Source: DALYLB01 sp964468345
GTDB lineage: Bacteria; Acidobacteriota; Blastocatellia; RBC074
Reading direction: 5' to 3'
Length of the DNA: 64,000 nt
Assembly: GCA_964468345.1 (NCBI GenBank)
Contig: CAYXVZ010000021.1
Location: forward strand, 1 to 64,000
Of the stretch, positions 27,802 to 35,443 are shown one piece after another. Position numbers and translations under genes: made by a program. The notes beneath the pieces are model-generated. The model ran no database searches. It saw only the letters and a program-made list of their open reading frames with translations, and was not told the DNA's origin. Every line of letters starts with the position of its first letter. The stretch's first letter is position 1.

Positions 27802-27923
27802 CCGCATTGACAGCCCGTATCCGTTTCTTCATTTGCGGATTCGCAATATTCGCAGCAGTAATCATTCTCCATTCGCGCCGGGCAATGACAAGCTGCATGC
27901 GCGCATTTATCGGTCATATCCAT
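27735..27923 (-). CDS. Bacterial metallothionein-like protein
   Basis: A 62-residue protein with nine Cys (7, 12, 14, 23, 24, 27, 38, 40, 45) and three His (9, 13, 42) in its first 45 residues: CAHAACHC, DYCCEYC and GCQCGHPDC. This arrangement matches prokaryotic metallothioneins, which bind Zn, Cd or Cu in the cytosol. The start MDMTDKC has AAAAGG six bases upstream. The last 21 codons (GKSLQALPGKET and before) lie antisense to the ABC ATPase gene, so the two convergent genes overlap by 67 bp; this tail is probably not part of the metal site. Small size and overlap make it easy to miss in automatic annotation. Confidence 0.8.
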   Translation of the reverse strand: MDMTDKCAHAACHCPARMENDYCCEYCESANEETDTGCQCGHPDCMLRSTGKSLQALPGKET

Positions 27924-28200
27924 AAGATGCCTTTTCAATTTCCGTTTTCACACGAACGCGCGAGGCGTTCGGAGCGCTGCGCATTCGGCGTCGCTTTGGC
28001 AGCCCTTTCATCAAAAGGCCTGAAGGCTTTCACTGCAGCCACGGTTTCTTTGCGCTTTCCGTGTGTTTACTATCACGGGCATTACCAAAGCGGCGCCGCA
28101 CTCCAAACGCTTCGCGTAATCAAGAGGGAGAATTTATTTATACACGGGGTTCATCGCATTATCGGAAATGCTAAATCAAGCCAGGGAAGAACCGCATGAA

Positions 28201-28281
28201 CCACGAAGAAAGGAAGAGCACGAAGAAAAGATAGAAGGCATATTTTATGCGTCTTTCTTCGTGCTCTTCGTTTCTTCGTGG
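28201..28281. repeat. Inverted repeat CCACGAAGAAAGGAAGAGCA (word family as 17.4 kb)
   Basis: Left arm 28201-28230 pairs with right arm 28253-28281 with a single mismatch (AGGAAG against CTTCGT) and about one base of length difference, around a 22-nt loop. The arms equal the word set of 17393-17540. It lies in the 391-bp gap between the metallothionein and BCAM0308-family genes, both on the minus strand, where it is downstream of the latter. The remainder of the gap shows no gene I can support. Confidence 0.92.
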
Positions 28282-28314
28282 TAAAAGCGTTGTCCCAAAG
28301 TTGTTTGGACTGAT

Positions 28315-28848
28315 TTAGTCACGCTTCCAATACACGCGCGTCAAATGGTTTTCATGCGAGAAATCATAGGTGATCTCGCCGCCATAGGCCTTGTCGATGG
28401 CATGCCCCAGTCGCTGGACCAGATGATTGGTTGTGGTTGTCACCTGCGTCTGATCGCCTTCCGGCTGGATTGCCATGATCCGCGCCAGCGGATTATCTTC
28501 CGCCGCGCGCTCAGCTTCGTTTCCCAGCAGGCGAAGGATTTCATCAGAATGCTCCCGATAAAATGCGCCTGAAAGCGTCAAATACCCTTGCGGCGTTCCT
28601 TCCTGTTCTTGTTTACAGGCCGGGCAGATGACCATTTTCGGAGGCCGAAAATGCGGATGCTTTTTACCTTCGCTCGTTGTGGCCGGACCGGCAGGTTCGG
28701 GACGGGACCAGCGCCGATCGGCATATATATTCCCGCATCTTTCGCACACGGCCGGTTCTGCCTTTGCGCGCGCCGGGCGATGACTTCCCGCATCATGATC
28801 GACTCGTTTTGTGAATGTCTGATTGGTAAATCGCTTTGGGCTTCGCAT
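28315..28848 (-). CDS. BCAM0308-family zinc-ribbon protein
   Basis: A 177-residue cytosolic protein. A split zinc ribbon (CERCG at 35-39 and CPACK at 75-79) is followed by the family stretch GYLTLSGAFYREHSDEIL and then NPLARIMAI and VTTTTNHLVQRLGHAI. It resembles the BCAM0308 family, which is conserved but uncharacterised and often sits in stress or low-oxygen gene sets. GGAGGT precedes the ATG at the chosen start; upstream in-frame sequence has no similarity. The C-terminal half resembles dsRNA- or KH-like small domains in spacing, but that is speculation. Confidence 0.8.
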   Translation of the reverse strand: MRSPKRFTNQTFTKRVDHDAGSHRPARAKAEPAVCERCGNIYADRRWSRPEPAGPATTSEGKKHPHFRPPKMVICPACKQEQEGTPQGYLTLSGAFYREHSDEILRLLGNEAERAAEDNPLARIMAIQPEGDQTQVTTTTNHLVQRLGHAIDKAYGGEITYDFSHENHLTRVYWKRD

Positions 28849-29007
28849 ACGCTTACCTCCATGGGAATAAAGGCAGGCCAGCTGTGAAACTCCCCAGTAT
28901 CCACAGCTGGCTACCAAAGGCTGTTTACCCAAATCACAGCCTCTATCTGAATAATCAGCTATGGAAAACGCAAGCGATATGCCAGAGGAAGGTGGGGGAT
29001 ATTTACG

Positions 29008-29103
29008 GAAAATCAAAAGGCAAAAGGCAATGATCAAAAGGCAAAAGTATTGAGAGTCTTTTTACTTTTGCCTTTTGATCTTTGCCTTTTGATTTTTCTT
29101 TCT
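29008..29103. repeat. Inverted repeat of AAAAGGC / AAAGATC words (family as 15.1 kb)
   Basis: The left arm (AAAATCAAAAGGC and on) has an extra AAAAGGC unit relative to the right arm, which ends GCCTTTTGATTTTTC. One base also differs (AATGATC against AAAGATC). Near-identical words form 15083-15204, 14 kb away. The 327-bp gap 28849-29175 contains this element plus a separate 9-bp stem CCAGCTGTG / CACAGCTGG (28878-28910); no gene is visible. Confidence 0.9.
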
Positions 29104-29175
29104 TTCAGAAGTGGGGGATTTGTCACATGAGTGGGAAAGATCGCTCAGCCTGGCGAATGCGGCAGCGATTGCATC

Positions 29176-30777
29176 TCAACCGTTGGCTTGTTTCGCGTTC
29201 GCAAGCGTGAAGTAAAACGTGGCGTTCTGCCCCGATTGGCTTTCCGCCCAGATTCGTCCGCCGTGCCGTTCAACGCCACGTCGAGCAATCGCAAGGCCGA
29301 TGCCGCCGCCGGGATTTTCAGGTCCTCTTTCGACGCGATAAAACAGGTCGAAGATTTTTTCCACATATTGCGCCTCAAACCCGAGCCCGTTGTCCTTCAC
29401 GAAAAAGACCTTCTCTTTATGCTGATACCCGATTTCGATCACCGCGGGCCTTCGGTGATGGCTGAATTTCACTGCATTATTGATCAACTGAGAAAAGATC
29501 TCCCGCACGATTGAGGCATCGCCCATTATCAAGGGAAGCGGCTGCAGCCTGAATTCGAGGGTCGAAGAAAGTTCCCCTTGCTGAAAAACCTCAATGATCT
29601 GTTGAGCCAGATCATTGAGGTCGATCTGCGTAAGCTCCATTTCCTTGCGGCCGATCTTGGCCAGCAGGCGCAGGCCGGCAATCAATCGTTCCAGATGCTG
29701 GGCGCTGCTGTTGATCGTCTTGGCCAGTTCCAGCGCCTCGGCAGGCAGCGCCGCAGCGTGTGCGGTCAGCAATTGGCCGGCGCTCTGCGAGATGGCGCGC
29801 AGCGGTCCCGGCAGATCGAGGACGATGAATTGCGAGAGCGCATCCCGCTCGCGATTCGATTTATCGATTTGCGTGGTGAATTCGCGATCAGCTTTTTCCT
29901 TGTCCTGCTGCCAGCGGGCATGGCCGATCAGGTTTTCGATGGCGACAGCAAACTGGGAGGCAAGCGACTGACAAATCTTCTCCTCTTCTTCGCCGAATTG
30001 CGTGATGCCCAATCGATCGATCAGGCAAAGCCATCCATATGATTCAGCCGTCGTGAAGAAGGGCACGGCCAGAAGGGAGTTGAAGGGCAGGTTGTTGTTC
30101 GAATCGCCTGAGACGCGGATTGCCCGGTTTTCTTCAATGGTTTGCGTGAGAAGCGGGCGGATTTTGGGCAGCAATTCATCGTGCGCCAGGCTTTCATCGA
30201 TGCCACTGGCCGTGAATCGCAAGAGCCGCCGGCGAGTTTCATCGACAATTCCGGCAAAGGCGCACTCCGCGCCGATGACTTTTCTAAGCCGATCGCAAAA
30301 TTTTTCCAGCAATTCCTGCAGGTCGCTTTCCGTGTTCAGATAAGACGTGAAATCGAGGATCGATGCGAGGCGTTTGGTTACGGTTTCCAGCGGGTCGACT
30401 TCTTGAAACTGCACGCCAAGCGCGCTGTTGACGGCCTTGATGATCAGCTCCGGTTTGCTCGGTTTGGTCAGCAGTTCCTTCACCCCGAAATCGCGGATGA
30501 GCTGAGACGCAGAGCGTGCAAGCTGCAGCGTCGTATAGATAATGACCGGAATCTCTTTACCGAAATCGCTCGCCCGCAGCTTGCGCATAAACTCAAACCC
30601 ATCCATCGTGGGCATGAGCATATCTGTGATGATCAGGTCGGGCGGCGCTGCCGCCGCCTTTCGCATTGCATCTGCTCCGTCAGTGGCCTCTTCCGTCTGA
30701 TGTCGATTGCGGGCAAGCAATCTGACGAGGATCAGCCTGTTGACGTCGGTATCATCGACCACCAATATTTTTGCCAT
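29176..30777 (-). CDS. REC-GAF-kinase-like protein lacking the phosphoacceptor His
   Basis: A 533-residue soluble protein. An N-terminal receiver (about 1-120, Asp52 in IITDMLMP, Lys in LTKPSKP) is followed by a GAF domain (about 150-290) and a kinase module. The HATPase_c part is intact (FSQLINNAVKFS, DNGLGF, GGGIGLAIAR). In the HisKA helix, where relatives read SHDLRAPLRAI, this protein reads VLDLPGPLRAI: the His is Leu320 (CTC) and the following Arg-Ala is Pro-Gly. It may bind ATP but should not autophosphorylate at the usual site. No clear ribosome site precedes the ATG. A single-domain receiver nearly identical to its N-terminus is encoded 15 bp upstream. Confidence 0.9.
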   Translation of the reverse strand: MAKILVVDDTDVNRLILVRLLARNRHQTEEATDGADAMRKAAAAPPDLIITDMLMPTMDGFEFMRKLRASDFGKEIPVIIYTTLQLARSASQLIRDFGVKELLTKPSKPELIIKAVNSALGVQFQEVDPLETVTKRLASILDFTSYLNTESDLQELLEKFCDRLRKVIGAECAFAGIVDETRRRLLRFTASGIDESLAHDELLPKIRPLLTQTIEENRAIRVSGDSNNNLPFNSLLAVPFFTTAESYGWLCLIDRLGITQFGEEEEKICQSLASQFAVAIENLIGHARWQQDKEKADREFTTQIDKSNRERDALSQFIVLDLPGPLRAISQSAGQLLTAHAAALPAEALELAKTINSSAQHLERLIAGLRLLAKIGRKEMELTQIDLNDLAQQIIEVFQQGELSSTLEFRLQPLPLIMGDASIVREIFSQLINNAVKFSHHRRPAVIEIGYQHKEKVFFVKDNGLGFEAQYVEKIFDLFYRVERGPENPGGGIGLAIARRGVERHGGRIWAESQSGQNATFYFTLANAKQANG

Positions 30778-30792
30778 GGGGAGAGTTCCAAT

Positions 30793-31182
30793 CTATAAAT
30801 TTGCTTCCTGAGATTGGCTACCCAATGCTGTATTGACGGCTTTGATAATCTGCTCAGGTTTGCTGGGCTTGGTCAAAATCTGTGAAACTCCAAACTCCTG
30901 GGAGAGTTGGGTTGCGGAACGCGCCAGATACAAGGTTGTATAGGCAATGATCGGAATCTTTTTGCCGAAATCGGACGCTCGAATGTTTCGTAGGAATTCG
31001 AAGCCGTCCATATTGGGCATCAGCATATCTGTGATGATGAGGTCCGGTTGTGTTGCCTCCGCTTTTTGCAACGCATCGAGACCGTCAATGGCCTCTTCGA
31101 CCTGAAATTGGTTTCTGGCGAGCAGCTTGACAAGGATCAAACGATTGACGTCGTTGTCGTCAACAACAAGAATTTTTGCCAT
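30793..31182 (-). CDS. Single-domain response regulator (REC)
   Basis: A 129-residue protein consisting only of a receiver domain: acidic pair DD at 8-9, phosphorylated Asp52 in IITDMLMP, Thr/Lys105 in LTKPSKP. It is closely similar to residues 1-121 of the following protein, including SKPE and IIKAVN...ALG at the end, which indicates a recent tandem duplication. With no output domain it should act by protein contact, for example as a phosphate shuttle or competitor for the same kinase. Neither gene of the pair has an evident ribosome site. Confidence 0.92.
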   Translation of the reverse strand: MAKILVVDDNDVNRLILVKLLARNQFQVEEAIDGLDALQKAEATQPDLIITDMLMPNMDGFEFLRNIRASDFGKKIPIIAYTTLYLARSATQLSQEFGVSQILTKPSKPEQIIKAVNTALGSQSQEANL

Positions 31183-31370
31183 GAGGGGAATACCATCCGT
31201 TGGCCGCGATTACTGCAGGGAGGTAAAGCGGGCGAAGAATTCACACGAACAGGGGGGCGGGTCTGACGTGCAGTCATTGGTTGGTTGAAAGGCGAAATCG
31301 CCGTATAACGCAGGGAGCCAGATTTTGCTTTATTATTACTCGAACATCAAGTCTGGAGTGAAGAAAGCGC

Positions 31371-33044
31371 ATGAATAAGCTTATTTTGCCTGATTTGCAC
31401 CTGACCCGGTACCGTCAAATCGCGGAAGTGATGACGCGGCACGGCCTCGGATGGCTGCATGGTGCAACCGGGTTGGAACGATTTTTCCCTCCGCTTGCGG
31501 GCCGAAAAAGCGATGCCGAGGAAGAGCTGACAACGCCGCCCGAGCATATCCGACGCGCGTTGGAAGAGTTAGGGCCGACCTTCATTAAGCTCGGTCAGTT
31601 TCTCTCAGCGCGACCCGATTTGTTGCCGCCGGACTATCAGGCCGAACTCGCGCGATTGCAGGATGACGCGCCGGCGTTTTCGTCCGAGATCGCCTGTGAG
31701 CGCATTGAAAGCGAACTCGGCCAATCCATCGAAGAGCTGTTTTCCGATTTTGAAACCCGTCCGCTGGCCGCGGCCTCGATCGGACAGGCGCACGCCGCCC
31801 GATTGCATGACGGCACGGAGGTTGTGCTCAAGGTGCGCCGGCCGGGCGTGGTGCGTCAGGTCGAGGAAGACCTGGAAATCATGCTCAACATTGCGGCCGC
31901 AATGAGCCGGCGATGGAAACTCGCCGCTCGTTATGATGTCGTCGGCCTCGCGCAGGAATTCGCGAATACCCTGCGATCAGAGCTGAATTATCTGATCGAA
32001 GGGCAAAACGCCGAGCGCTTTGCGCGGAATTTCGCGACACACCCGGCCGTCCACATCCCGCGCATTTTCTGGGACCTGAGCACATCGCGCGTTCTGACGA
32101 TGGAGCGCATTCGCGGCACCAAGATCAGCGACCTGCCGGAGACCGAAGAGGCGGGCATCGATCGCAGGGAACTGGCGGAGCGAGGCGCGCGCGTCATTCT
32201 CAAGATGATCTTCGAAGACGGTTTTTTTCACGCCGACCTGCATCCCGGAAACTTTTTTATTCAACCGGACGGCCGCTTCGGTTTGATCGATTTCGGAATG
32301 GTCGGCATTGTCGATCCGGCTTTGCAGGAACGGCTGGCGGAACTGCTGCTGGCCATTACGGCGTCCGATTATGACCAGCTTGTGGATACGTTGCTGGAGA
32401 TGGGCGTGACCCGGGGGCGAATCGAGCGTGATGTGCTGCGACGCGATCTGCAATATCTCATTTCCCAATATGCAGGGCAGCCGCTCGGCGAAATCGATCT
32501 GACGCCCTTGCTCAATGAAGCGCTGGAGATCATGCGCCGTCATCAATTGCATTTGCCTCCCAATCTCGCGCTTTTGCTCAAGACGATCATTCTCACCGAA
32601 GGCCTGGGGGCTCGCCTCGATCCGGGATTCCATCTGATCAGCGTGATCGTGCCGTATACAAATCGTCTATTGCTCAATCTCTATTCGCCCTCGCGCTGGT
32701 TGCGAAAGGCGCGGCGGGCGGGATCGGACCTGGCGTGGCTCGGCACGCAAGCGCCGCGGCAATTGCGCCGCATGCTCGTCGCGATGGAACGCGGCGGATT
32801 TGAGGTCGGTATGCGTCCGCAGAGCCTGGATCCGCTCATGACCCGGCTTGAACGGCTGGCGAATCGAATCGTGCTCGGCATTCTGACCGCCGCATTTATC
32901 GTCGGCCTCTCTTCGCTTCTGTCCGTTTACCGGCCAGCGGGGTGGGAGCATTGGGCCGGCGCCATGTTTGCCATCGGCTTTTTCTTCGCCATCGCGCTCG
33001 GCATCTATCTGGCCTGGAGCATCCTGCGATCCGGGCGCGGTTGA
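31371..33044 (+). CDS. ABC1/UbiB-family atypical kinase
   Basis: A 557-residue member of the UbiB/AarF/COQ8 family, membrane-associated atypical kinases or ATPases needed for quinone synthesis or lipid metabolism. The KxGQ motif (FIKLGQFLSARPDLLPPDY, about 64-82), the Ala-rich loop (AAASIGQAHAA), the catalytic HADLHPGNFF and the metal-binding LIDFGM are all present. Two C-terminal hydrophobic segments (about 505-525 and 530-552) should anchor it. No ubi or men biosynthesis gene lies nearby; the next gene is a quinone-reductase-type flavoprotein, so a link to the quinone pool is plausible but inferred. Confidence 0.92.
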   Translation: MNKLILPDLHLTRYRQIAEVMTRHGLGWLHGATGLERFFPPLAGRKSDAEEELTTPPEHIRRALEELGPTFIKLGQFLSARPDLLPPDYQAELARLQDDAPAFSSEIACERIESELGQSIEELFSDFETRPLAAASIGQAHAARLHDGTEVVLKVRRPGVVRQVEEDLEIMLNIAAAMSRRWKLAARYDVVGLAQEFANTLRSELNYLIEGQNAERFARNFATHPAVHIPRIFWDLSTSRVLTMERIRGTKISDLPETEEAGIDRRELAERGARVILKMIFEDGFFHADLHPGNFFIQPDGRFGLIDFGMVGIVDPALQERLAELLLAITASDYDQLVDTLLEMGVTRGRIERDVLRRDLQYLISQYAGQPLGEIDLTPLLNEALEIMRRHQLHLPPNLALLLKTIILTEGLGARLDPGFHLISVIVPYTNRLLLNLYSPSRWLRKARRAGSDLAWLGTQAPRQLRRMLVAMERGGFEVGMRPQSLDPLMTRLERLANRIVLGILTAAFIVGLSSLLSVYRPAGWEHWAGAMFAIGFFFAIALGIYLAWSILRSGRG

Positions 33045-33092
33045 TCGGCACGCGGGTTGCGGTTCATCTTGAGCAGATCTCTTGAATGGTTT

Positions 33093-33165
33093 CGCCACAG
33101 AGGCACGGAGACACTGAGACGGACATAAGAGATGTCCTCTGCTCCGTGTCTCCGTGGCAAAACTT
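33093..33165. repeat. Imperfect inverted repeat of CACGGAGACAC words
   Basis: Left arm (GCCACAGAGGCACGGAGACA) and right arm (CTCCGTGTCTCCGTGGC) pair imperfectly and surround a perfect inner hairpin GGACAT-AAGAG-ATGTCC (33121-33137). It lies in the 161-bp gap between the UbiB and flavoprotein genes, which run in the same direction. Confidence 0.8.
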
Positions 33166-33205
33166 TTCCAGCAACCAAAAAATGACCCGGTTGGGGGATT
33201 CCCCT

Positions 33206-34330
33206 ATGGCACGAATACTGATTGCAGGCGGTGGATTTGGCGGCGTGATCGCGGCGGAGAGGCTGGCGGCGGGCTTGGGCAGCGATCATCAGATCACGCT
33301 CGTCTCGCTGCATCGGGAGTTTTGTTATTCCCCGGCCCTGGTTCGGTTGGCATTTGGGCGCTGCTCTATTGAGGATCTTTTTTATGACCTTGAAAAAGCG
33401 ATGCTTCGCCATCACGTCGAATTCATCCAGGCCGAGGTTATTTCCGTGGATCCGGATGCGAAATGTGTCGTGGTACTCCAAGGAACGCATGAGCGGACCA
33501 TTCCCTTCGACTTTCTCCTCTTTGCGCTCGGGCGCAGACTGGCCATCGATCTCGTTCCCGGTTTCGCCTTGCATGCGCATCATATGCTGAGCGCGGGAGA
33601 GGCCTTGCGAATGAAAGCCGCGATTGAATCCTTTGAAGAAGGGAAGGTGCTGATCGGGGCCTGCCCGGAATCCCGTTTATCGGTGCCGGTCTATGAGGCG
33701 GCATTTGCCTTCGATCGCACCTTGCGGGAACGCGGAAACCGCGAGCGCGTCGCGATCACCATTTTCACTCCAGACTCAGCCGAGGATGCATTGGAGTCCT
33801 CGATGCGAGCTTCGCTGGAAAAGCACCACATTGAACTGGCCGGTGAATTCCCGGTTGATTTCATCACGGGAGAATCCATTCGTGCCACGGATGGCCGTCG
33901 CCTGCCGTATGAGCTTTTGATCGCCATTCCACCCTATCGCGGCTGGTTTACGCCGGGAGACTCGCTGTTGAGCGACGCGAAAGGATTCTTGCAGGTCGAT
34001 GCCTATATGCGAGCTCCGCAGTTCGAATCCATCTATGCCATCGGCGATGCCGCCAACTTGCCGGGGCCGAAACTGGCGGCCATGGCCGTCGTTCAGGCCG
34101 AAGTCGCCGCGGCCAATCTGATCTCACATCTTGCAGGCCGCTCGCCCGAGGTGCGTTACGATCATCACTTGAGCCTTGTGATCGATGAAGGCGGGGGCGA
34201 TTCCATTCTCTTTCAACAGGACCTTCTTCAGGAAAAAGACGGCCACGTCCGTCACGGCCGCTTCTGGGCCTGGGTCAAACAGGTGCATGAAAAATACTGG
34301 ACGCGGATGCATTCGTTGAAGAAAGTCTAG
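33206..34330 (+). CDS. FAD-dependent oxidoreductase, SQR/NDH-2-like
   Basis: A 374-residue flavoprotein of the two-dinucleotide-binding-domain group. The N-terminal FAD motif GGGFGGVIAAERL starts at about residue 8, and YAIGDAANLP near 285 is the second FAD contact. The central stretch GACPESRLSVPVYEAAF resembles the region that holds a redox Cys in sulfide:quinone oxidoreductases, but the C-terminal Cys of those enzymes is absent, so NDH-2-like NADH:quinone reductase or another quinone reductase is equally likely. GGGGGA before the ATG supports this start; a frame beginning 120 bases earlier lacks similarity. Its TAG stop is the first CTAG of the following tandem repeat. Confidence 0.85.
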   Translation: MARILIAGGGFGGVIAAERLAAGLGSDHQITLVSLHREFCYSPALVRLAFGRCSIEDLFYDLEKAMLRHHVEFIQAEVISVDPDAKCVVVLQGTHERTIPFDFLLFALGRRLAIDLVPGFALHAHHMLSAGEALRMKAAIESFEEGKVLIGACPESRLSVPVYEAAFAFDRTLRERGNRERVAITIFTPDSAEDALESSMRASLEKHHIELAGEFPVDFITGESIRATDGRRLPYELLIAIPPYRGWFTPGDSLLSDAKGFLQVDAYMRAPQFESIYAIGDAANLPGPKLAAMAVVQAEVAAANLISHLAGRSPEVRYDHHLSLVIDEGGGDSILFQQDLLQEKDGHVRHGRFWAWVKQVHEKYWTRMHSLKKV

Positions 34331-34506
34331 GGAAGTCTAGAGAAGTCTAGAGAAGTCTAGAGAAGTCTAGAGAAGTCTAGAGAAGTCCTTTAGTGAGAAA
34401 CAGACTTTCCCCATTGGTAAAAGACTTCCCAAGACTTTTCAAGACTTTTCAAGACTTCTCTAGACTTTTCAAGACTTCTCCAGACTTTCCCAGACTTCTC
34501 CAGACT
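34322..34506. repeat. Tandem GAAGTCTAGA units facing AGACTTCTCC-type units
   Basis: The left part (34322-34388) holds about six 10-bp GAAGTCTAGA units. The right part (34423-34506) holds about eight complementary units (AGACTTTTCA, AGACTTCTCC). A 35-nt segment separates them. It lies between two convergent genes: the flavoprotein's stop TAG is the CTAG of the first unit, and the regulator's stop codon (34505-34507) touches the last unit. Confidence 0.9.
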
Positions 34507-35281
34507 ACAAGATCTGCCGGGCCGTCCGCATTTCATCGAGGGAATTGGCGCGCCGCTGCATCAAGATGGCGAGTTCCGCGGGGCTGCAGGGCATGGCGCG
34601 ATATTGCGGCAGAAGGCCGGTGATGCTGGGATCGCCCGCGATCCGGTTTAAGGAGACAAGCACGGGAATATCGGCATTGTCTTCACAGCCGCGGATTTTC
34701 GATAAGACTTCGGGCAGCTGCGTGGAATTCAAATCGACAATAGCCAGGTCATGCGTCTCGTCGCAGATCCGTCCCAGGCCTTCTTGCGTGGAAATGGCCT
34801 CGATCTCGAACATCGAGGGATTGACCAGCGTCCGCAGCGTTTTGAGGTGTTCGGGCGAGTCCGAGATGATCAGGATGTTTTGTTTTAGATAATCGTTCTC
34901 CGGGTCCTTGGGCCGTTGCGGCGAGAGCTTGTTCTCTAAAACGATTCGCACTTCGTTCAGATTGATTGGTTTGGCGATGAAATCATCGGCGCCGCCGCGC
35001 AGGGCCTCGATCGTATTTTCCACAATCACTTCGCCACTGATGATGACAATTGGTACCTGCGGGCGGTGATGTTTCAGCTTTCGCAGCAGGTCCAGCCCGG
35101 AACCATCCGGGAGATTGATGTCCAATAACACCGCATCCGGCTCGCCCGCATCGAATATGATATTCGCTGCTTTTGCATTCTCAGCACAAAGCGGATCGAA
35201 TCCCCAGCTTTTCAACGCCTCTTTCATCGTCCAGCGAATCATGGGCTCGTCATCAACAATCAAAATTTTCTGTGTTTTCAT
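34505..35281 (-). CDS. Response regulator: REC fused to a degenerate REC (YRAMPC domain)
   Basis: A 258-residue protein. The N-terminal receiver (1-125) has Asp54 in LLDINLPDG and FIAKPINLNE, and is very close to the receiver of the NtrC-like protein at 12158-13684. In place of an AAA+ and DNA-binding part it carries a second receiver-like domain (about 134-258) that aligns with the protein at 23067-23504: strand NILIISDS, AIVDLNS, PVLVSLN, GLLPQYRAMPC. The Lys-Pro of true receivers is replaced by Met-Pro-Cys. It has no DNA-binding domain, so it probably works through protein contacts. Head-on with the flavoprotein gene. Confidence 0.85.
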   Translation of the reverse strand: MKTQKILIVDDEPMIRWTMKEALKSWGFDPLCAENAKAANIIFDAGEPDAVLLDINLPDGSGLDLLRKLKHHRPQVPIVIISGEVIVENTIEALRGGADDFIAKPINLNEVRIVLENKLSPQRPKDPENDYLKQNILIISDSPEHLKTLRTLVNPSMFEIEAISTQEGLGRICDETHDLAIVDLNSTQLPEVLSKIRGCEDNADIPVLVSLNRIAGDPSITGLLPQYRAMPCSPAELAILMQRRANSLDEMRTARQIL

Positions 35282-35443
35282 ATATAAATGATAAAGCCGG
35301 GAAATCCCCCGGATTGGATAACCATTTCAAAATAAAATCCGCTATCCGTACATCTGCAAGACGTATTCCAGCCGATTGGCCGGATCGAAGCTTTGAATTC
35401 GATCCATTTCTGGGGAAATCTTCGCAGCTCGGTGGAAAATTGC

